Below, piece by piece: positions 9,057 through 18,868 of a stretch of 64,000 nucleotides of DNA. The notes under the pieces are model-generated. The model ran no database searches and had not been told where the DNA came from. It saw only the letters and a list, made by a program, of their open reading frames with translations. The translations under genes were made by a program, and so were the position numbers. The DNA comes from Vibrio tritonius (GTDB taxonomy: Bacteria > Pseudomonadota > Gammaproteobacteria > Enterobacterales > Vibrionaceae): NCBI RefSeq assembly GCF_001547935.1, contig NZ_AP014635.1:2542001-2606000 (forward strand), read 5' to 3'. Each line of letters opens with the position of its first letter. The first letter of the stretch is position 1.

Positions 9057-10505
9057 TTAAGGACGATACACTTTCACGTTATTGAAACCTTGTTCTTTCA
9101 AGTACAACGCTTGCAAGCGACTCATCACACCACGGTGACAGTAGAGCAAGTAAGTCTTCGATTGGTCAAGATCACCAAACTTAGTCGAAAGCTTATAGAA
9201 AGGAATATGTGTAACTTCAACCCCTTCGATTTCTAACGGGTTATCTTCTTCTTCGTCTGGGCTGCGAATATCCAAAACCACAGCTTCGCTTTGAACAACG
9301 TTGACCAATTCCACTTCAGGAACCGCTTCTTCGCTCTCTTTCGCGATATCACGAATGTCCATTTGACGGGCGTTGTAAACCACTTGCTCAAGAATACTGA
9401 AGTCAAACTTCGCTTCTTCTGCTTCCAGTTTCGCTTTTACCGCTTTCACTGTTGGCTTACGAGAAATCACACCACAGTATTCAGGCATAGTTTTCGCGAA
9501 ATCTTCAGTACCGATCTCGCGGGCCAGATTAATGATGTCTTCTTTGTCCCAGTTAATCAAAGGACGCAGAATCAAAGAATCCGTTACCCCATCGATATGA
9601 CGCAAGTTGGTCAGGGTTTGACTCGATACTTGGCCTAACGCTTCACCAGTGACAAGCGCTTGAATATCAAATTTCTCAGCAACCATACCTGCAGCGCGCA
9701 TAAACATACGTTTGAGCACCACGCCCATTTGACCGTCGTCGACTTTTTCTAGGATTTCCGCCACAACAGGTTCAAAGTCGATAGCAAGGAAACGAACCTT
9801 GGCTGATGAGCCATATTTGTTCCACAAATAGTGCGCGACTTGTTTTACGCCAATTTCGTGTGCTGGACCGCCTAAATTGAAGAAGCAGTAATGTACTTTT
9901 GAACCGCGTTTAATGTGCAGATAGCTAGATACACCAGAGTCAAAACCACCAGAAATTAAGCTCAATACGTCTTCTTGAGTTCCAAGAGGGAAGCCGCCTA
10001 GACCTTTGTAACGAGCAATAATTTGGTTGAGTAGCTCATCTTGTACTTCAACATTGATAGTCACATCAGGTTTTTTCAATTTTACTTTTGCACTTTCAAC
10101 TGCTTGATTTAAGCCACCACCAACGTAGCGTTCAAGCTCGATAGACGTAAAGTCATGCTTACCACGACGTTTGGCTCGCACCACAAAGGTTTTACCTTCA
10201 ATGAGGCCGCGACTGCGCTCAAGCACTTGCTCGTAAATGTTGTGTAAGTCGGTAAAGGTTGACTGTTGAACTTCCAGTACATGGTGAATACCTGGAGTGT
10301 GAGTCAAAATTTCCAATACTTCTGCGTAGAACGTATCGCTATCTGCAGCCACTTCAATATGGTCGCGACGATTAAATACCGCTACACCTTCTGTTCTACG
10401 TTTGATAATGATGCGAATGTTGCTTTCGAGAATCTTTGTGAAGCGCTTACGCACAGATTCACTTTTGACATAAATTTCTGGATGTGGCTTAACAATAAAT
10501 TTCAT
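9057..10505 (-). CDS. thiI: tRNA sulfurtransferase ThiI
   Basis: ThiI makes 4-thiouridine at position 8 of tRNA and supplies sulfur for the thiazole of thiamine. The 482-residue protein has the full gammaproteobacterial architecture: ferredoxin-like and THUMP N-terminal domains, the PP-loop SGGFDSG that adenylates the uridine, and a C-terminal rhodanese domain. The persulfide cysteine is in [12 protein letters not shown] minus-strand promoter with a perfect TATAAT lies about 100 bp upstream. It is a single-gene unit between the gcvB and pomAB transcripts. Confidence 0.96.
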   Translation of the reverse strand: MKFIVKPHPEIYVKSESVRKRFTKILESNIRIIIKRRTEGVAVFNRRDHIEVAADSDTFYAEVLEILTHTPGIHHVLEVQQSTFTDLHNIYEQVLERSRGLIEGKTFVVRAKRRGKHDFTSIELERYVGGGLNQAVESAKVKLKKPDVTINVEVQDELLNQIIARYKGLGGFPLGTQEDVLSLISGGFDSGVSSYLHIKRGSKVHYCFFNLGGPAHEIGVKQVAHYLWNKYGSSAKVRFLAIDFEPVVAEILEKVDDGQMGVVLKRMFMRAAGMVAEKFDIQALVTGEALGQVSSQTLTNLRHIDGVTDSLILRPLINWDKEDIINLAREIGTEDFAKTMPEYCGVISRKPTVKAVKAKLEAEEAKFDFSILEQVVYNARQMDIRDIAKESEEAVPEVELVNVVQSEAVVLDIRSPDEEEDNPLEIEGVEVTHIPFYKLSTKFGDLDQSKTYLLYCHRGVMSRLQALYLKEQGFNNVKVYRP

Positions 10506-10606
10506 AAGTATATTCGCAATCTAAGTAAAACGTCAGGCAAGCGGAATATGTACTCACTCAAACCATTTGGCAGAGGTACATCAAGCGCTACCGCTAAGGG
10601 GGCGCG

Positions 10607-10635
10607 ATTATACACGATCTCTTCAGTTCGAGGAA
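10607..10635 (-). promoter_or_regulatory. Candidate thiI promoter
   Basis: A perfect -10 TATAAT reads on the minus strand at 10612-10607. The -35 region 17 bases further up is TTCCTC and matches consensus poorly. The predicted start gives a leader of about 95 nt before thiI. Confidence 0.5.
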
Positions 10636-10643
10636 AGCCTATG

Positions 10644-10670
10644 AAAAAGGCAAGCTCGAAAGCTTGCCTT
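10644..10670 (-). terminator. Terminator of pomAB
   Basis: The perfect 10-bp stem AAGGCAAGCT / AGCTTGCCTT with a four-base loop is followed on the minus strand by a U-run. It begins 24 bp past the pomB stop. Confidence 0.85.
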
Positions 10671-10693
10671 ATTTAATTGAAAACCAGTATGTT

Positions 10694-11677
10694 TTACTGA
10701 TTAGCGCTGTTGGTCGTCGTACCAGATTCCCCCGGTAATGATGGAACTTCTTGGCTGAACAATGGCTCACCCTGCATAATGCTGATCTCGACACGACGGT
10801 TTTCAGCACGATGCTCAGGCGTATCATTAGGAACCAAAGGCGCGGTATCGGCAAGACCACGCACCTGTAGACGCTGATGATCAAACCCTTTTACCTTTTC
10901 CATTTCCTGAGCGACAGAAACTGCACGCTGTGACGACAAATCCCACAACGAGCGATAAAGCTCAGAATCAATCGGTTGATTATCTGTATGACCCGTAATG
11001 CGTATTTTACCCGGTATATCTTTTACTAACTCAGCAATTTGGCGCACTAACGGACGAAATTTAGGTTGTAAAAACGCCGAGCTAGAAGGGAATGCCCCTT
11101 TCTCTTTGATACGTATTACAATTTGTTGACCTAGGTTCTCAACCTCAATGGCACCTTCTGCTATTTCTCGTTGTAGCGCTTTTTGGATCTTTTCAACTGT
11201 TGCCTCAACTTCTTCCTCAGACATCGCTTCAGACTGTTGCTGCTGTTGTACTGAATCGACGTTCTGGTTATTTTCCGTTGATGTTTCGGTTGATTGACCA
11301 CCAGTGAGTTTACCTGCATCACGCTGCGTCCCACCAGCCCTATCATCATCGCCTTCTTGAAACTCTAAGGTTTGTTGGGTGATATCGATAGTCTGCTGCA
11401 TGATCACATCGATAGGGGTAGGTTCAGGGCGTCCAGGGCGAAATTCTTGCGCAATAATACTGGTCCCTTTAGGGATATCTTTTACTTCCAGTTTGTTTTG
11501 CACCCCGAAAGCAAACTTCATTGAACCAGCAATCTGTTTGAATTTCAGTACGTCCATTTCTGAAAACGAAAGGAGCAGTACAAAGAAACACATCAACAGT
11601 GACATCAGATCGGCAAATGTCCCTAGCCATGCAGGTAACCCAGGGGGGGGACATTTACATTTTTCTTCGTCATCCAT
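10694..11677 (-). CDS. pomB: Sodium-driven flagellar stator protein PomB
   Basis: PomB forms the stator with PomA and couples sodium flow to flagellar rotation. The N-terminus (MDDEEKCKCPPPGLPAWLG) and single membrane helix containing TFADLMSLLMCFF match Vibrio PomB, with the ion-binding aspartate at residue 23. A long Gln/Glu-rich linker (about 120-170) follows. The C-terminal OmpA-like peptidoglycan-binding domain includes RITGHTDNQP. The 327-residue length is typical. It starts 17 bp after pomA and ends in front of a clear terminator. Assignment to the sodium rather than proton type rests on overall likeness to Vibrio PomB. Confidence 0.93.
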   Translation of the reverse strand: MDDEEKCKCPPPGLPAWLGTFADLMSLLMCFFVLLLSFSEMDVLKFKQIAGSMKFAFGVQNKLEVKDIPKGTSIIAQEFRPGRPEPTPIDVIMQQTIDITQQTLEFQEGDDDRAGGTQRDAGKLTGGQSTETSTENNQNVDSVQQQQQSEAMSEEEVEATVEKIQKALQREIAEGAIEVENLGQQIVIRIKEKGAFPSSSAFLQPKFRPLVRQIAELVKDIPGKIRITGHTDNQPIDSELYRSLWDLSSQRAVSVAQEMEKVKGFDHQRLQVRGLADTAPLVPNDTPEHRAENRRVEISIMQGEPLFSQEVPSLPGESGTTTNSANQ

Positions 11678-11694
11678 ACTTCACTTCCACTTTT

Positions 11695-12459
11695 CTATTC
11701 GTTATCTACATCAAGAATACGTTTACCTTCATTGAGGTAGTTTTTCAGATAGCTGTCGATAACACGTGGGTTTTGGCCGTCTTGAATGGCAAGCACCCCA
11801 TCCATAATTAAACGGCGGTTTAATGTCTCTTGTTCACGACGCAAGGCGAGTTTGTCGGCAATTGGGAAGAACACCATGTTTGATAGAACCGCACCATACA
11901 AGGTCGTTAACAGTGCTACCGCCATCGCTGGACCGATAGATTTAGGGTCATCCATGTTTGACAACATCGCTACCAACCCCACTAGCGTACCAATCATTCC
12001 CATTGCAGGCGCAACGTCACCAAACGCGCGGAACACATTACCACCGTTCTCATGGCGTTCATTGGTTAAGGCGATGTCCTTTTGCAGCGTTGAACGTACG
12101 ACATCCGCATCATGTCCATCCACCAGTAAATCAATGCCTTTTTGCATAAAAGAGTTAGTAATCTCCATCTCTTCTAGTGCAAGAAACCCGCCTTTACGAG
12201 CTGCATCGGCCATTTCTACAACTTTTGCAATCAAATCTTCAGGCTCATCAGCCTTAAACATAAATGCTTTACCAGCAATCTTGGCAGCACCAAAGAATTG
12301 ACCCATGGTAAATTTCATCATGACCACAAAGATCGTACCGCCTACCACGATAAGAATGGAAGTCACGTCGATAAACATCGACAAACTACCACCTAAAATC
12401 ATCGCCATGATTACGAAGCCTAGGCCACCAATTAGCCCTAACAGCGTTGCTAAATCCAC
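11695..12459 (-). CDS. pomA: Sodium-driven flagellar stator protein PomA
   Basis: PomA is the four-helix stator subunit that surrounds the PomB ion channel and contacts the rotor through its cytoplasmic loop. The 254-residue protein begins MDLATLLGLIGGLGFVIMAM and shows four membrane segments, two near each end, flanking a charged loop (residues about 60-150). The start codon is GTG at 12459 with AGGAG six bases upstream. A FliA-type promoter motif lies about 50 bp upstream, fitting late-class flagellar expression. Confidence 0.94.
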   Translation of the reverse strand: MDLATLLGLIGGLGFVIMAMILGGSLSMFIDVTSILIVVGGTIFVVMMKFTMGQFFGAAKIAGKAFMFKADEPEDLIAKVVEMADAARKGGFLALEEMEITNSFMQKGIDLLVDGHDADVVRSTLQKDIALTNERHENGGNVFRAFGDVAPAMGMIGTLVGLVAMLSNMDDPKSIGPAMAVALLTTLYGAVLSNMVFFPIADKLALRREQETLNRRLIMDGVLAIQDGQNPRVIDSYLKNYLNEGKRILDVDNE

Positions 12460-12505
12460 GAAGTGCTCCTCTGCGACTGTTCGCCTCTATTTCGTTTCTC
12501 TACTA

Positions 12506-12532
12506 TTATCGGCAAGATTATCAAATCCTTAA
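12506..12532 (-). promoter_or_regulatory. Candidate sigma-28 (FliA) promoter of pomAB
   Basis: On the minus strand TTAA (12532-12529) is followed after 15 bases by a perfect GCCGATAA (12513-12506), the sigma-28 -10 consensus. The -35 half is partial compared with TAAA. The start would be about 40 bp before pomA. Confidence 0.65.
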
Positions 12533-13059
12533 GCCAATAACATCAAAAGGACAGAACATACACCTCCTGACACAACTTAAAGCCTAATGTGCCAATGGTA
12601 GTGATCTATTTTTTGTTTGAACGAATTGAGTATATATCCAAGGACATTCGATGTGCAGGTTTTAGAGTCATCAAAGCAAGCGCAGTTCAATCAATGTCAC
12701 ATTCACTGCAAATTATTTCGCTTGTTAGTCTCAGTCGACATCAATAGTGTCATCAAATCTAAATCCCTGTTCCTAACTGTAAGTCATTTAGACAAATGCT
12801 GAACGCAGACTGACATAAAATTCAAACTTTTCATTTTAAATACGATTAAATACGCCTTACCCGAAGTCACTCTTCTTGTCTTTACACAAAAAAACGAAGA
12901 AAAATGCACCAAGGGAACCAGTATCTCTCGGTTAGCTGTATTTTTTTTTACAGAGATGCTAACGAACTTGCTCTATTTGTGACAAAATTGCTCGGTTAAA
13001 TTTGACCGTAGGTATTCCCTAAGGTAACTTTCGTGCATCTTTCTCAAGGTAAAATCATT
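12533..13059. other. Intergenic region between pomA and xseB
   Basis: About 530 bp separate the divergent pomA and xseB genes. I see no gene, repeat or RNA here that I can support. The xseB operon promoter must lie in it, but no -35/-10 pair is clear enough to call. Confidence 0.4.
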
Positions 13060-13302
13060 ATGGCGAGCAAAAAACCGGAAAATATGTCCTTTGAAGAAAC
13101 CATCAGTGAATTGGATCTTCTCGTTGAACAACTCGAAAACGGGGACTTAGTTCTGGACGAAGCGCTGAAAAAATTTGAACGCGGCATCGCTCTAACTCGC
13201 TCAGGTCAAGCTAAGCTTGATGAAGCCGAACAGCGCGTCAGCATTTTGCTCAGTAATAATGATGATGCCCCATTGACTGATTTTGCCCAAGAGCAAGAAT
13301 GA
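13060..13302 (+). CDS. xseB: Exodeoxyribonuclease VII small subunit
   Basis: XseB is the small helical subunit of exonuclease VII, which degrades single-stranded DNA. The 80-residue protein has the family signature FEETISELDLLVEQLENGDLxLDEALKKFERG and forms a helical hairpin. I start it at the ATG at 13060 (MASKKPENMSF) with AAGG upstream; a GTG at 13033 would add nine unconserved residues. Its stop overlaps the ispA start by four bases. The xseB-ispA-dxs order is widespread in gammaproteobacteria. Confidence 0.94.
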   Translation: MASKKPENMSFEETISELDLLVEQLENGDLVLDEALKKFERGIALTRSGQAKLDEAEQRVSILLSNNDDAPLTDFAQEQE

Positions 13303-14204
13303 TGGAAGAAAATATTTCGATGAATGAGGCTTTAACCTCTTTACAGAAAAGAAATAATCAACAACTTGACCATTGGTTAAACCACCTACCAAACCAGCAG
13401 CTGAGCCTGATAAAGGCAATGCGTTACGGTTTACTGCTCGGTGGCAAGCGCGCACGTCCATTCTTAGTTTACATCACAGGCCAAATGCTAGGGTGTCGCT
13501 TAGAAGACCTTGATACACCTGCTTCCGCCATTGAATGCGTGCACGCCTACTCGTTAATTCACGACGATTTACCGGCGATGGATGATGATGAGCTGCGCCG
13601 CGGTCAAGCTACCTGTCATATCAAATTTGATGAAGCGACTGCCATTTTAACCGGAGATGCTTTGCAAACTCTGGCGTTTACCATTTTAGCTGAAGGCGCT
13701 TTATCTGATGATGGTGAACAGCAACGAATTAAAATGATCCAGATGCTTGCTGAGGCTTCGGGAGCACAAGGTATGTGTCTGGGCCAAGCATTAGATTTAG
13801 CGGCAGAAAACCGCTCAGTTACTCTTGAAGAATTGGAACACATTCACCGCAATAAAACCGGCGCTTTGATGCGCTGTGCTATCCGTCTCGGCGCTTTAGC
13901 TGCTGGAGAAAAAGGCGTGGAGGTGTTGCCACAACTCGATCGCTATGCCAATGCCATTGGCCTAGCTTTTCAAGTTCAAGATGACATTTTGGATATCATC
14001 AGCGATACCCAAACTCTCGGAAAACCACAAGGTTCCGATGAACAATTACACAAAAGCACCTACCCTGCCTTACTTGGGTTAGAAGGGGCTATGGATAAAG
14101 CGCATACTCTGCTGCAAGAAGCGCTTCAAGCATTAGAAGCGATTCCTTATAACACTGAGTATCTCGAAGCGTTCGCACGATACGTTATCGAGCGCAAGAA
14201 CTAA
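13299..14204 (+). CDS. ispA: (2E,6E)-farnesyl diphosphate synthase
   Basis: IspA condenses isopentenyl and dimethylallyl/geranyl diphosphates to farnesyl diphosphate, feeding quinone and undecaprenyl lipid synthesis. Both aspartate-rich motifs of trans-prenyltransferases are present: DDLPAMDDDELRRG (first) and DDILDI (second), with GGKRARPFL early on. The length of 301 residues fits. ATG at 13299 overlaps the xseB stop (ATGA); ATG codons at 13302 and 13320 are alternatives. dxs follows after 20 bp. Confidence 0.95.
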   Translation: MMEENISMNEALTSLQKRNNQQLDHWLNHLPNQQLSLIKAMRYGLLLGGKRARPFLVYITGQMLGCRLEDLDTPASAIECVHAYSLIHDDLPAMDDDELRRGQATCHIKFDEATAILTGDALQTLAFTILAEGALSDDGEQQRIKMIQMLAEASGAQGMCLGQALDLAAENRSVTLEELEHIHRNKTGALMRCAIRLGALAAGEKGVEVLPQLDRYANAIGLAFQVQDDILDIISDTQTLGKPQGSDEQLHKSTYPALLGLEGAMDKAHTLLQEALQALEAIPYNTEYLEAFARYVIERKN

Positions 14205-14224
14205 CACTATAAGCGCGCATCACT

Positions 14225-16090
14225 ATGACTCTTGATATTTCAAAGTATCCAACGTTAGCACTCGTTAACACACCGGAAGATTTGCGAAGCCTGCCAAAGG
14301 AGGTTCTGCCTCAACTGTGTGATGAGCTGCGTGAATTTTTGCTTAACTCCGTTAGCCAATCCAGTGGCCACTTAGCGTCTGGCCTTGGCACGGTTGAATT
14401 AACTGTCGCTCTTCACTACGTATACGACACCCCTAATGACCGATTGATTTGGGACGTGGGCCACCAAGCCTACCCGCATAAAATCCTCACAGGGCGTCGC
14501 GAGCAAATGTCGACTATTCGCCAAAAAGATGGGCTACATCCCTTCCCTTGGCGTGAAGAAAGTGAATATGACACTCTGTCTGTTGGCCACTCATCCACTT
14601 CTATCAGCTCAGCGATAGGCATGGCCGTTGCTGCAGAAAAAGAAGACAGCGGCCGAAAAGTCGTTAGTGTTATTGGCGACGGTGCAATTACTGCAGGAAT
14701 GGCATTTGAAGCAATGAACCACGCAGGTGGTATTCATCCAAATATGCTGGTTGTTCTGAACGATAACGAGATGTCTATCTCTGAAAACGTTGGCGCATTA
14801 AATAACCACCTTGCTCAGTTGTTATCCGGTAACTTCTATACCTCCATTCGCGAGGGAGGCAAGAAGGTCCTGTCAGGCATTCCTCCGATTAAAGAGTTAG
14901 TGCGCCGTACAGAAGAACATCTTAAAGGCATGGTTGTCCCTGGCACCTTGTTTGAAGAGTTAGGTTTCAACTACATTGGCCCGGTAGATGGCCATGATGT
15001 ACTAGAGCTAATCAAAACCATCAAAAATATGCGTGAGCTAAAAGGCCCACAGTTTTTGCATGTGATGACCAAAAAAGGCAAAGGCTATGAACCTGCGGAG
15101 AAAGATCCGATTGGTTACCATGGTGTGCCTAAGTTTGATCCCAACGCGAATTCATTGCCGAAAAGCAAATCCACCAGCCCGACCTTCTCGAAAATCTTTG
15201 GTGATTTCTTGTGTGATATGGCTGCGCAAGATCCAAAACTGCTGGCGATTACTCCAGCTATGCGCGAAGGCTCAGGTATGGTGCGCTTTTCTAAAGAGTA
15301 CCCAGAGCAATACTTTGATGTTGCGATTGCAGAGCAACACGCAGTAACGCTCGCAACGGGGATGGCAATCGGTGGTTACAACCCAATTGTGGCGATTTAT
15401 TCCACCTTCTTGCAACGTGGCTACGACCAATTGATTCATGATATTGCCATCATGAATCTCCCTGTGATGTTTGCCATCGACCGTGCAGGGCTTGTGGGTG
15501 CTGATGGACAAACTCACCAAGGTGCGTTTGATTTGAGCTTTATGCGCTGCATTCCAAACATGACCATCATGGCACCAGCCGATGAAAACGAGTGTCGCCA
15601 AATGTTGTACACCGGTCACTTACATCAAGGACCTAGTGCCGTACGTTACCCTCGTGGTACCGGCATGGGCGTTGAGCTTGAAGCACAGTTTACAGCCTTA
15701 CCTATCGGTAAAGGCCGCATGATGCGCCAAGGTGAAAAGGTCGCAATTCTCAACTTCGGCACCTTCTTACCTAGTGCTTTGGCAGCTGCAGAAGCGCTAA
15801 ATACAACAGTCGCAGACATGCGTTTTGTTAAACCACTTGATGAACAGCTCATTCGCGATTTAGCCGCATCTCATGACGTGCTGGTAACTCTTGAAGAGAA
15901 TGCCATTGCCGGTGGTGCTGGCGCTGGGGTGATTGAATTTATGATGAAAGAAAAAATCATCAAGCCCGTACTTAACTTAGGCTTGCCTGATCACTTTGTT
16001 GCACAAGGTACTCAAGAAGAACTGCACGCAGAATTAGGTTTGGATGCCACTGGCATTGAGCAGGCGATTCGCGAGTATCTTGCCCGTTAA
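14225..16090 (+). CDS. dxs: 1-deoxy-D-xylulose-5-phosphate synthase
   Basis: Dxs is the thiamine-diphosphate enzyme that starts the MEP isoprenoid pathway from pyruvate and glyceraldehyde 3-phosphate. The 621-residue protein shows [17 protein letters not shown], the ThDP-binding [18 protein letters not shown], and the transketolase-type central domain ([35 protein letters not shown]). The C-terminal domain contains the conserved [14 protein letters not shown]. It is the last gene of the xseB-ispA-dxs operon and is followed by a strong terminator. Confidence 0.97.
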   Translation: MTLDISKYPTLALVNTPEDLRSLPKEVLPQLCDELREFLLNSVSQSSGHLASGLGTVELTVALHYVYDTPNDRLIWDVGHQAYPHKILTGRREQMSTIRQKDGLHPFPWREESEYDTLSVGHSSTSISSAIGMAVAAEKEDSGRKVVSVIGDGAITAGMAFEAMNHAGGIHPNMLVVLNDNEMSISENVGALNNHLAQLLSGNFYTSIREGGKKVLSGIPPIKELVRRTEEHLKGMVVPGTLFEELGFNYIGPVDGHDVLELIKTIKNMRELKGPQFLHVMTKKGKGYEPAEKDPIGYHGVPKFDPNANSLPKSKSTSPTFSKIFGDFLCDMAAQDPKLLAITPAMREGSGMVRFSKEYPEQYFDVAIAEQHAVTLATGMAIGGYNPIVAIYSTFLQRGYDQLIHDIAIMNLPVMFAIDRAGLVGADGQTHQGAFDLSFMRCIPNMTIMAPADENECRQMLYTGHLHQGPSAVRYPRGTGMGVELEAQFTALPIGKGRMMRQGEKVAILNFGTFLPSALAAAEALNTTVADMRFVKPLDEQLIRDLAASHDVLVTLEENAIAGGAGAGVIEFMMKEKIIKPVLNLGLPDHFVAQGTQEELHAELGLDATGIEQAIREYLAR

Positions 16091-16129
16091 GAGTCTTTCT
16101 TACCTAGAAGATTTTCCAAACATTATCAC

Positions 16130-16160
16130 ATCGGCCTCAATAATTTTGAGGCCGATTTTT
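16130..16160 (+). terminator. Terminator of the xseB-ispA-dxs operon
   Basis: The perfect 11-bp stem ATCGGCCTCAA / TTGAGGCCGAT with a five-base loop is followed by a T-run. The same stem sequence recurs in the dnaJ terminator. Confidence 0.87.
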
Positions 16161-16314
16161 CATGTCTAAAATATCACGACTACTGTAACTTCAGTGCACC
16201 AGCTCCTTCCCCAGTCCTCCCTCTAAAGAAGGAGGGGGCCGATCGAGTTCGCTGTGACTATGCAATCAATCTAGACCTCGAAAATAACGGTGAGCACCAA
16301 AATCACAGCGTTCT

Positions 16315-17040
16315 CTATAAATGTGGGTTAACCCATTCAAACTCGGTAAACAACCTCAGCCACGTTTCATCAAACCCAGCTCGAATCACGGTGTCCGCTT
16401 GAGTATATGGATGAACAAAACGCATTTCACTGCAATGTAGCAACAAGCGGTGAGAGTCATACTGCTCCCGATATAAACGGTTATGGCGCCCTTCTCCATG
16501 GCAAGTATCCCCTACGATCGGGTGCCTTAAATGTGCCATATGGCGACGCAGTTGATGTTTGCGACCCGTCTTGGGTTTCAATTCCACCATGCCGTAACGC
16601 GTCGTCGGGAAACGTCCAGTAGAGTGTGGGACCTCTACCACACTCAATGGTCGATATTCAGTAATGGCCTCTTGCGCTTCTTTATCTTGATTGGCTTTTT
16701 TGTCGGCGATCTTATCCAGTTCTTCTTTGAGGGGATAATCAAGGGTGCCCTCTTCCGCTACCCAACCGCGCACGATGGCGTGATAGGTTTTTTCCATTTC
16801 ATGGGAAGCAAATAACGGCATCACATCACGCGCGACATCGCTAGACAAACCAAAAATAAGCACACCAGAGGTAGGACGATCAAGCCGATGCAACGGAAAC
16901 ACATGACGACCTAGTTGGTCACGCAATGTTTGCATTGCAAAAACGGTTTCGTGCTTGTCCAACCATGAACGGTGTACCAACATGCCTGCAGGTTTGTTAA
17001 TCGCAACAAAATGCTCATCTTGATAAACGATCTCTAGCAT
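16315..17040 (-). CDS. truC: tRNA pseudouridine(65) synthase TruC
   Basis: TruC (YqcB) isomerises uridine 65 in the T arm of some tRNAs. The 241-residue protein is an RluA-family synthase: the opening EIVYQDEHFVAINKPAGMLVH, the catalytic HRLDRPTSGVLIF with the essential aspartate, and KTGRKHQLRRHMAHL near the C-terminus. It has no S4 domain, as expected for TruC. Its start overlaps the yqcC stop by seven bases. The pair also lies near csrB in E. coli. Confidence 0.92.
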   Translation of the reverse strand: MLEIVYQDEHFVAINKPAGMLVHRSWLDKHETVFAMQTLRDQLGRHVFPLHRLDRPTSGVLIFGLSSDVARDVMPLFASHEMEKTYHAIVRGWVAEEGTLDYPLKEELDKIADKKANQDKEAQEAITEYRPLSVVEVPHSTGRFPTTRYGMVELKPKTGRKHQLRRHMAHLRHPIVGDTCHGEGRHNRLYREQYDSHRLLLHCSEMRFVHPYTQADTVIRAGFDETWLRLFTEFEWVNPHL

Positions 17041-17354
17041 AGGTGACTTGCCTCATCGATACTACGAATAACTCTAATCACCGCCAGAAACTCAGGCTGC
17101 TCGATCCAAGCTTGCTCAAAATAAGGCGTTAATGAAAACCCATTTGGCACCTGTTCTCTTGCCAGCAGTTCACTCATTTTAGGGATAAAAATCCACTGCA
17201 GCCATTCGTGAGGCTCTAGGGTATCTAGGGCAAAAGGTTCACGACTCTCCAACGCTTGCGCAGAAGGAGCAAAAGCTTGCCACACGCCAGCGCGCTGAAG
17301 CTCATATTCAAGCTCATTTAAAGCGTGTTCTAATTCAGTCAAAGGCGTTGTCAT
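17034..17354 (-). CDS. yqcC: YqcC family protein (DUF446)
   Basis: This small acidic helical protein of 106 residues belongs to the YqcC/DUF446 family, whose function is unknown. The conserved core is HEWLQWIFIPKMSELLA. It is translated just ahead of truC with overlapping codons. The neighbouring csrB-type RNA matches the E. coli order (truC, yqcC, csrB), although two to three extra genes lie between them here. Confidence 0.85.
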   Translation of the reverse strand: MTTPLTELEHALNELEYELQRAGVWQAFAPSAQALESREPFALDTLEPHEWLQWIFIPKMSELLAREQVPNGFSLTPYFEQAWIEQPEFLAVIRVIRSIDEASHLC

Positions 17355-17514
17355 CGGCTATTCCATCATCATGGTTATCATTAGTTGAGTAAGGGATTTA
17401 CCTCAAAGCAAGGCATGGTATGCAGTTATAGCAAAAATGCAATGGTTGGAGATCTGTTTGATCGCGCGTGAGTATAGGTTAACATGGGCCCAGCAAAGCA
17501 AACTTGAGCCGTAA

Positions 17515-18558
17515 ATGTCCATGGAAAACCTTCAAACTCTGAGCCAACTGTTAAAAACCAGTGGTAACCATTACAAAGTATTCGACCTTGGTCGACGTAT
17601 TCAATGTCTTGATAACGAGCAATTTGCCCAAGTTGAACAAGGATACCAACCCTATCCATTTCCCGTTCAACGTACGGCTCAATTAGCCGTTGCCTACTGG
17701 AATGATAGCCATCAACCATGGATTTGGTTTCTTAAATTCGAATTAGATGAACGGGGTCTATTACAACAAGCACATATTAGCCAGTTTATTCAGTATGTGA
17801 TTGAAGCGATGGGTTCACGTCTGACTAACGAGTTAGATGAAGAGCAACAACAAAAACTCAGTAATAATCCATTTACCTTCAAACCTAATGAAGACAAAAT
17901 GGCGATGTTTCATAGCTTGATTCGCGCTCACTTAGGCTTGTCGTGCAGTCAATACTACGAACACGCTCAGTTCTACTTTACCGGCGGCTTAGGTTGGGAA
18001 AAATGGCAAACGGTCGGTTTGCAGGGCATCACCGATATGTGTGCTCGTATTGGCCAAGAAAATAATGGCGTGGTATTACGAAAGGCACTGCGCCACTTAC
18101 CAAACCAACCACTTTATGCACTGTTGGGTGCTTTAGAACATATTGATTTACCTGAAAAACTCTCAGATCGTTTAACTGAACTCGCACAAGATCAGATCGC
18201 ATCAGATCAACCTGATCTGTTTTTACTGTCTGCCTTAGTTCGCGCTTTAGCCGGTGCGCCAAATCAGCAACTTGAACAGTTGGTCGACGCCTTGTTGGCG
18301 ACACCGATATTAAGCCATCAGGAAATACTTATTGGGATTGCGGGGCGATCTTGGCGCGTACTTGCAGAAACAGGACGTGCACAACGCTTTTTACTTCGCT
18401 TAGCACAAACAGGAAATCAAGACTTATTCAATCACCTCTTTGCCGACTTAGTGATGCTTCCACCGCTACGCATGGTTATTTTGCCGCTCCTTCACTCCAG
18501 TCCATCACCAGAGCTGACTCAAGCATTGATGGAATTACAGCGCAAAACTAAAGGATAA
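17515..18558 (+). CDS. DUF3549 family protein
   Basis: The 347-residue cytoplasmic protein matches my recollection of the DUF3549 family found in Vibrio and relatives; its function is unknown. It has no signal peptide or membrane segment. The second half is rich in Leu/Ala helices with a HEAT-like repeat feel (ALEHIDLPEKLSDRLTELA, LSALVRALAGAPNQQLEQL). ATG at 17515 is used; a second ATG at 17521 is equally plausible. The DUF3301 gene follows four bases after the stop, so the two form a unit. Confidence 0.75.
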   Translation: MSMENLQTLSQLLKTSGNHYKVFDLGRRIQCLDNEQFAQVEQGYQPYPFPVQRTAQLAVAYWNDSHQPWIWFLKFELDERGLLQQAHISQFIQYVIEAMGSRLTNELDEEQQQKLSNNPFTFKPNEDKMAMFHSLIRAHLGLSCSQYYEHAQFYFTGGLGWEKWQTVGLQGITDMCARIGQENNGVVLRKALRHLPNQPLYALLGALEHIDLPEKLSDRLTELAQDQIASDQPDLFLLSALVRALAGAPNQQLEQLVDALLATPILSHQEILIGIAGRSWRVLAETGRAQRFLLRLAQTGNQDLFNHLFADLVMLPPLRMVILPLLHSSPSPELTQALMELQRKTKG

Positions 18559-18562
18559 ATAA

Positions 18563-18868
18563 ATGGAGCATCTGCTTAATCTATTGCTGGTGTGTTTGGT
18601 CTGCTTTGCTTTTTGGCAACAACGTCGCCAATCTGAGATCGCAAAAATGGTGATTCAGCGCCAATGTAATCAACTTCAGCTCCAGTTGGTTAGCGTAGCA
18701 TTTGGCAGGCACCATCTAAAAACGCCACAAGGGACGTGGCGTTGGCATACTGTGTATTGGTTTGAATTTTCTTCTCTTGGCGACGACTGCTACCAAGGTC
18801 AGCTCACTATGTACGGGTTTAAAGCGGGTAAGTTTCACCTACCACCACACCACTTACCTCAGCTTTAG
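18563..18868 (+). CDS. DUF3301 membrane-anchored small protein
   Basis: The 101-residue protein has an N-terminal membrane anchor (LLNLLLVCLVCFAFW) followed by a basic turn and a small beta-rich soluble part (RWHTVYWFEFSSLGDDCYQGQLTMYG). This is the pattern I recall for DUF3301, function unknown. It is co-transcribed with the DUF3549 gene. Its last 50 bases overlap the 3' end of the convergent acetyltransferase gene. Confidence 0.75.
   Translation: MEHLLNLLLVCLVCFAFWQQRRQSEIAKMVIQRQCNQLQLQLVSVAFGRHHLKTPQGTWRWHTVYWFEFSSLGDDCYQGQLTMYGFKAGKFHLPPHHLPQL

Noticed and set aside
12617..12802. A 61-residue open frame between pomA and xseB
   Set aside because: It has no ribosome site, no recognisable motif and a low-complexity look.
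16200..16250. A C/G-rich stretch after dxs (CCTCCCTCTAAAGAAGGAGG) as a repeat or RNA
   Set aside because: It forms only a weak imperfect hairpin and occurs once in the window.
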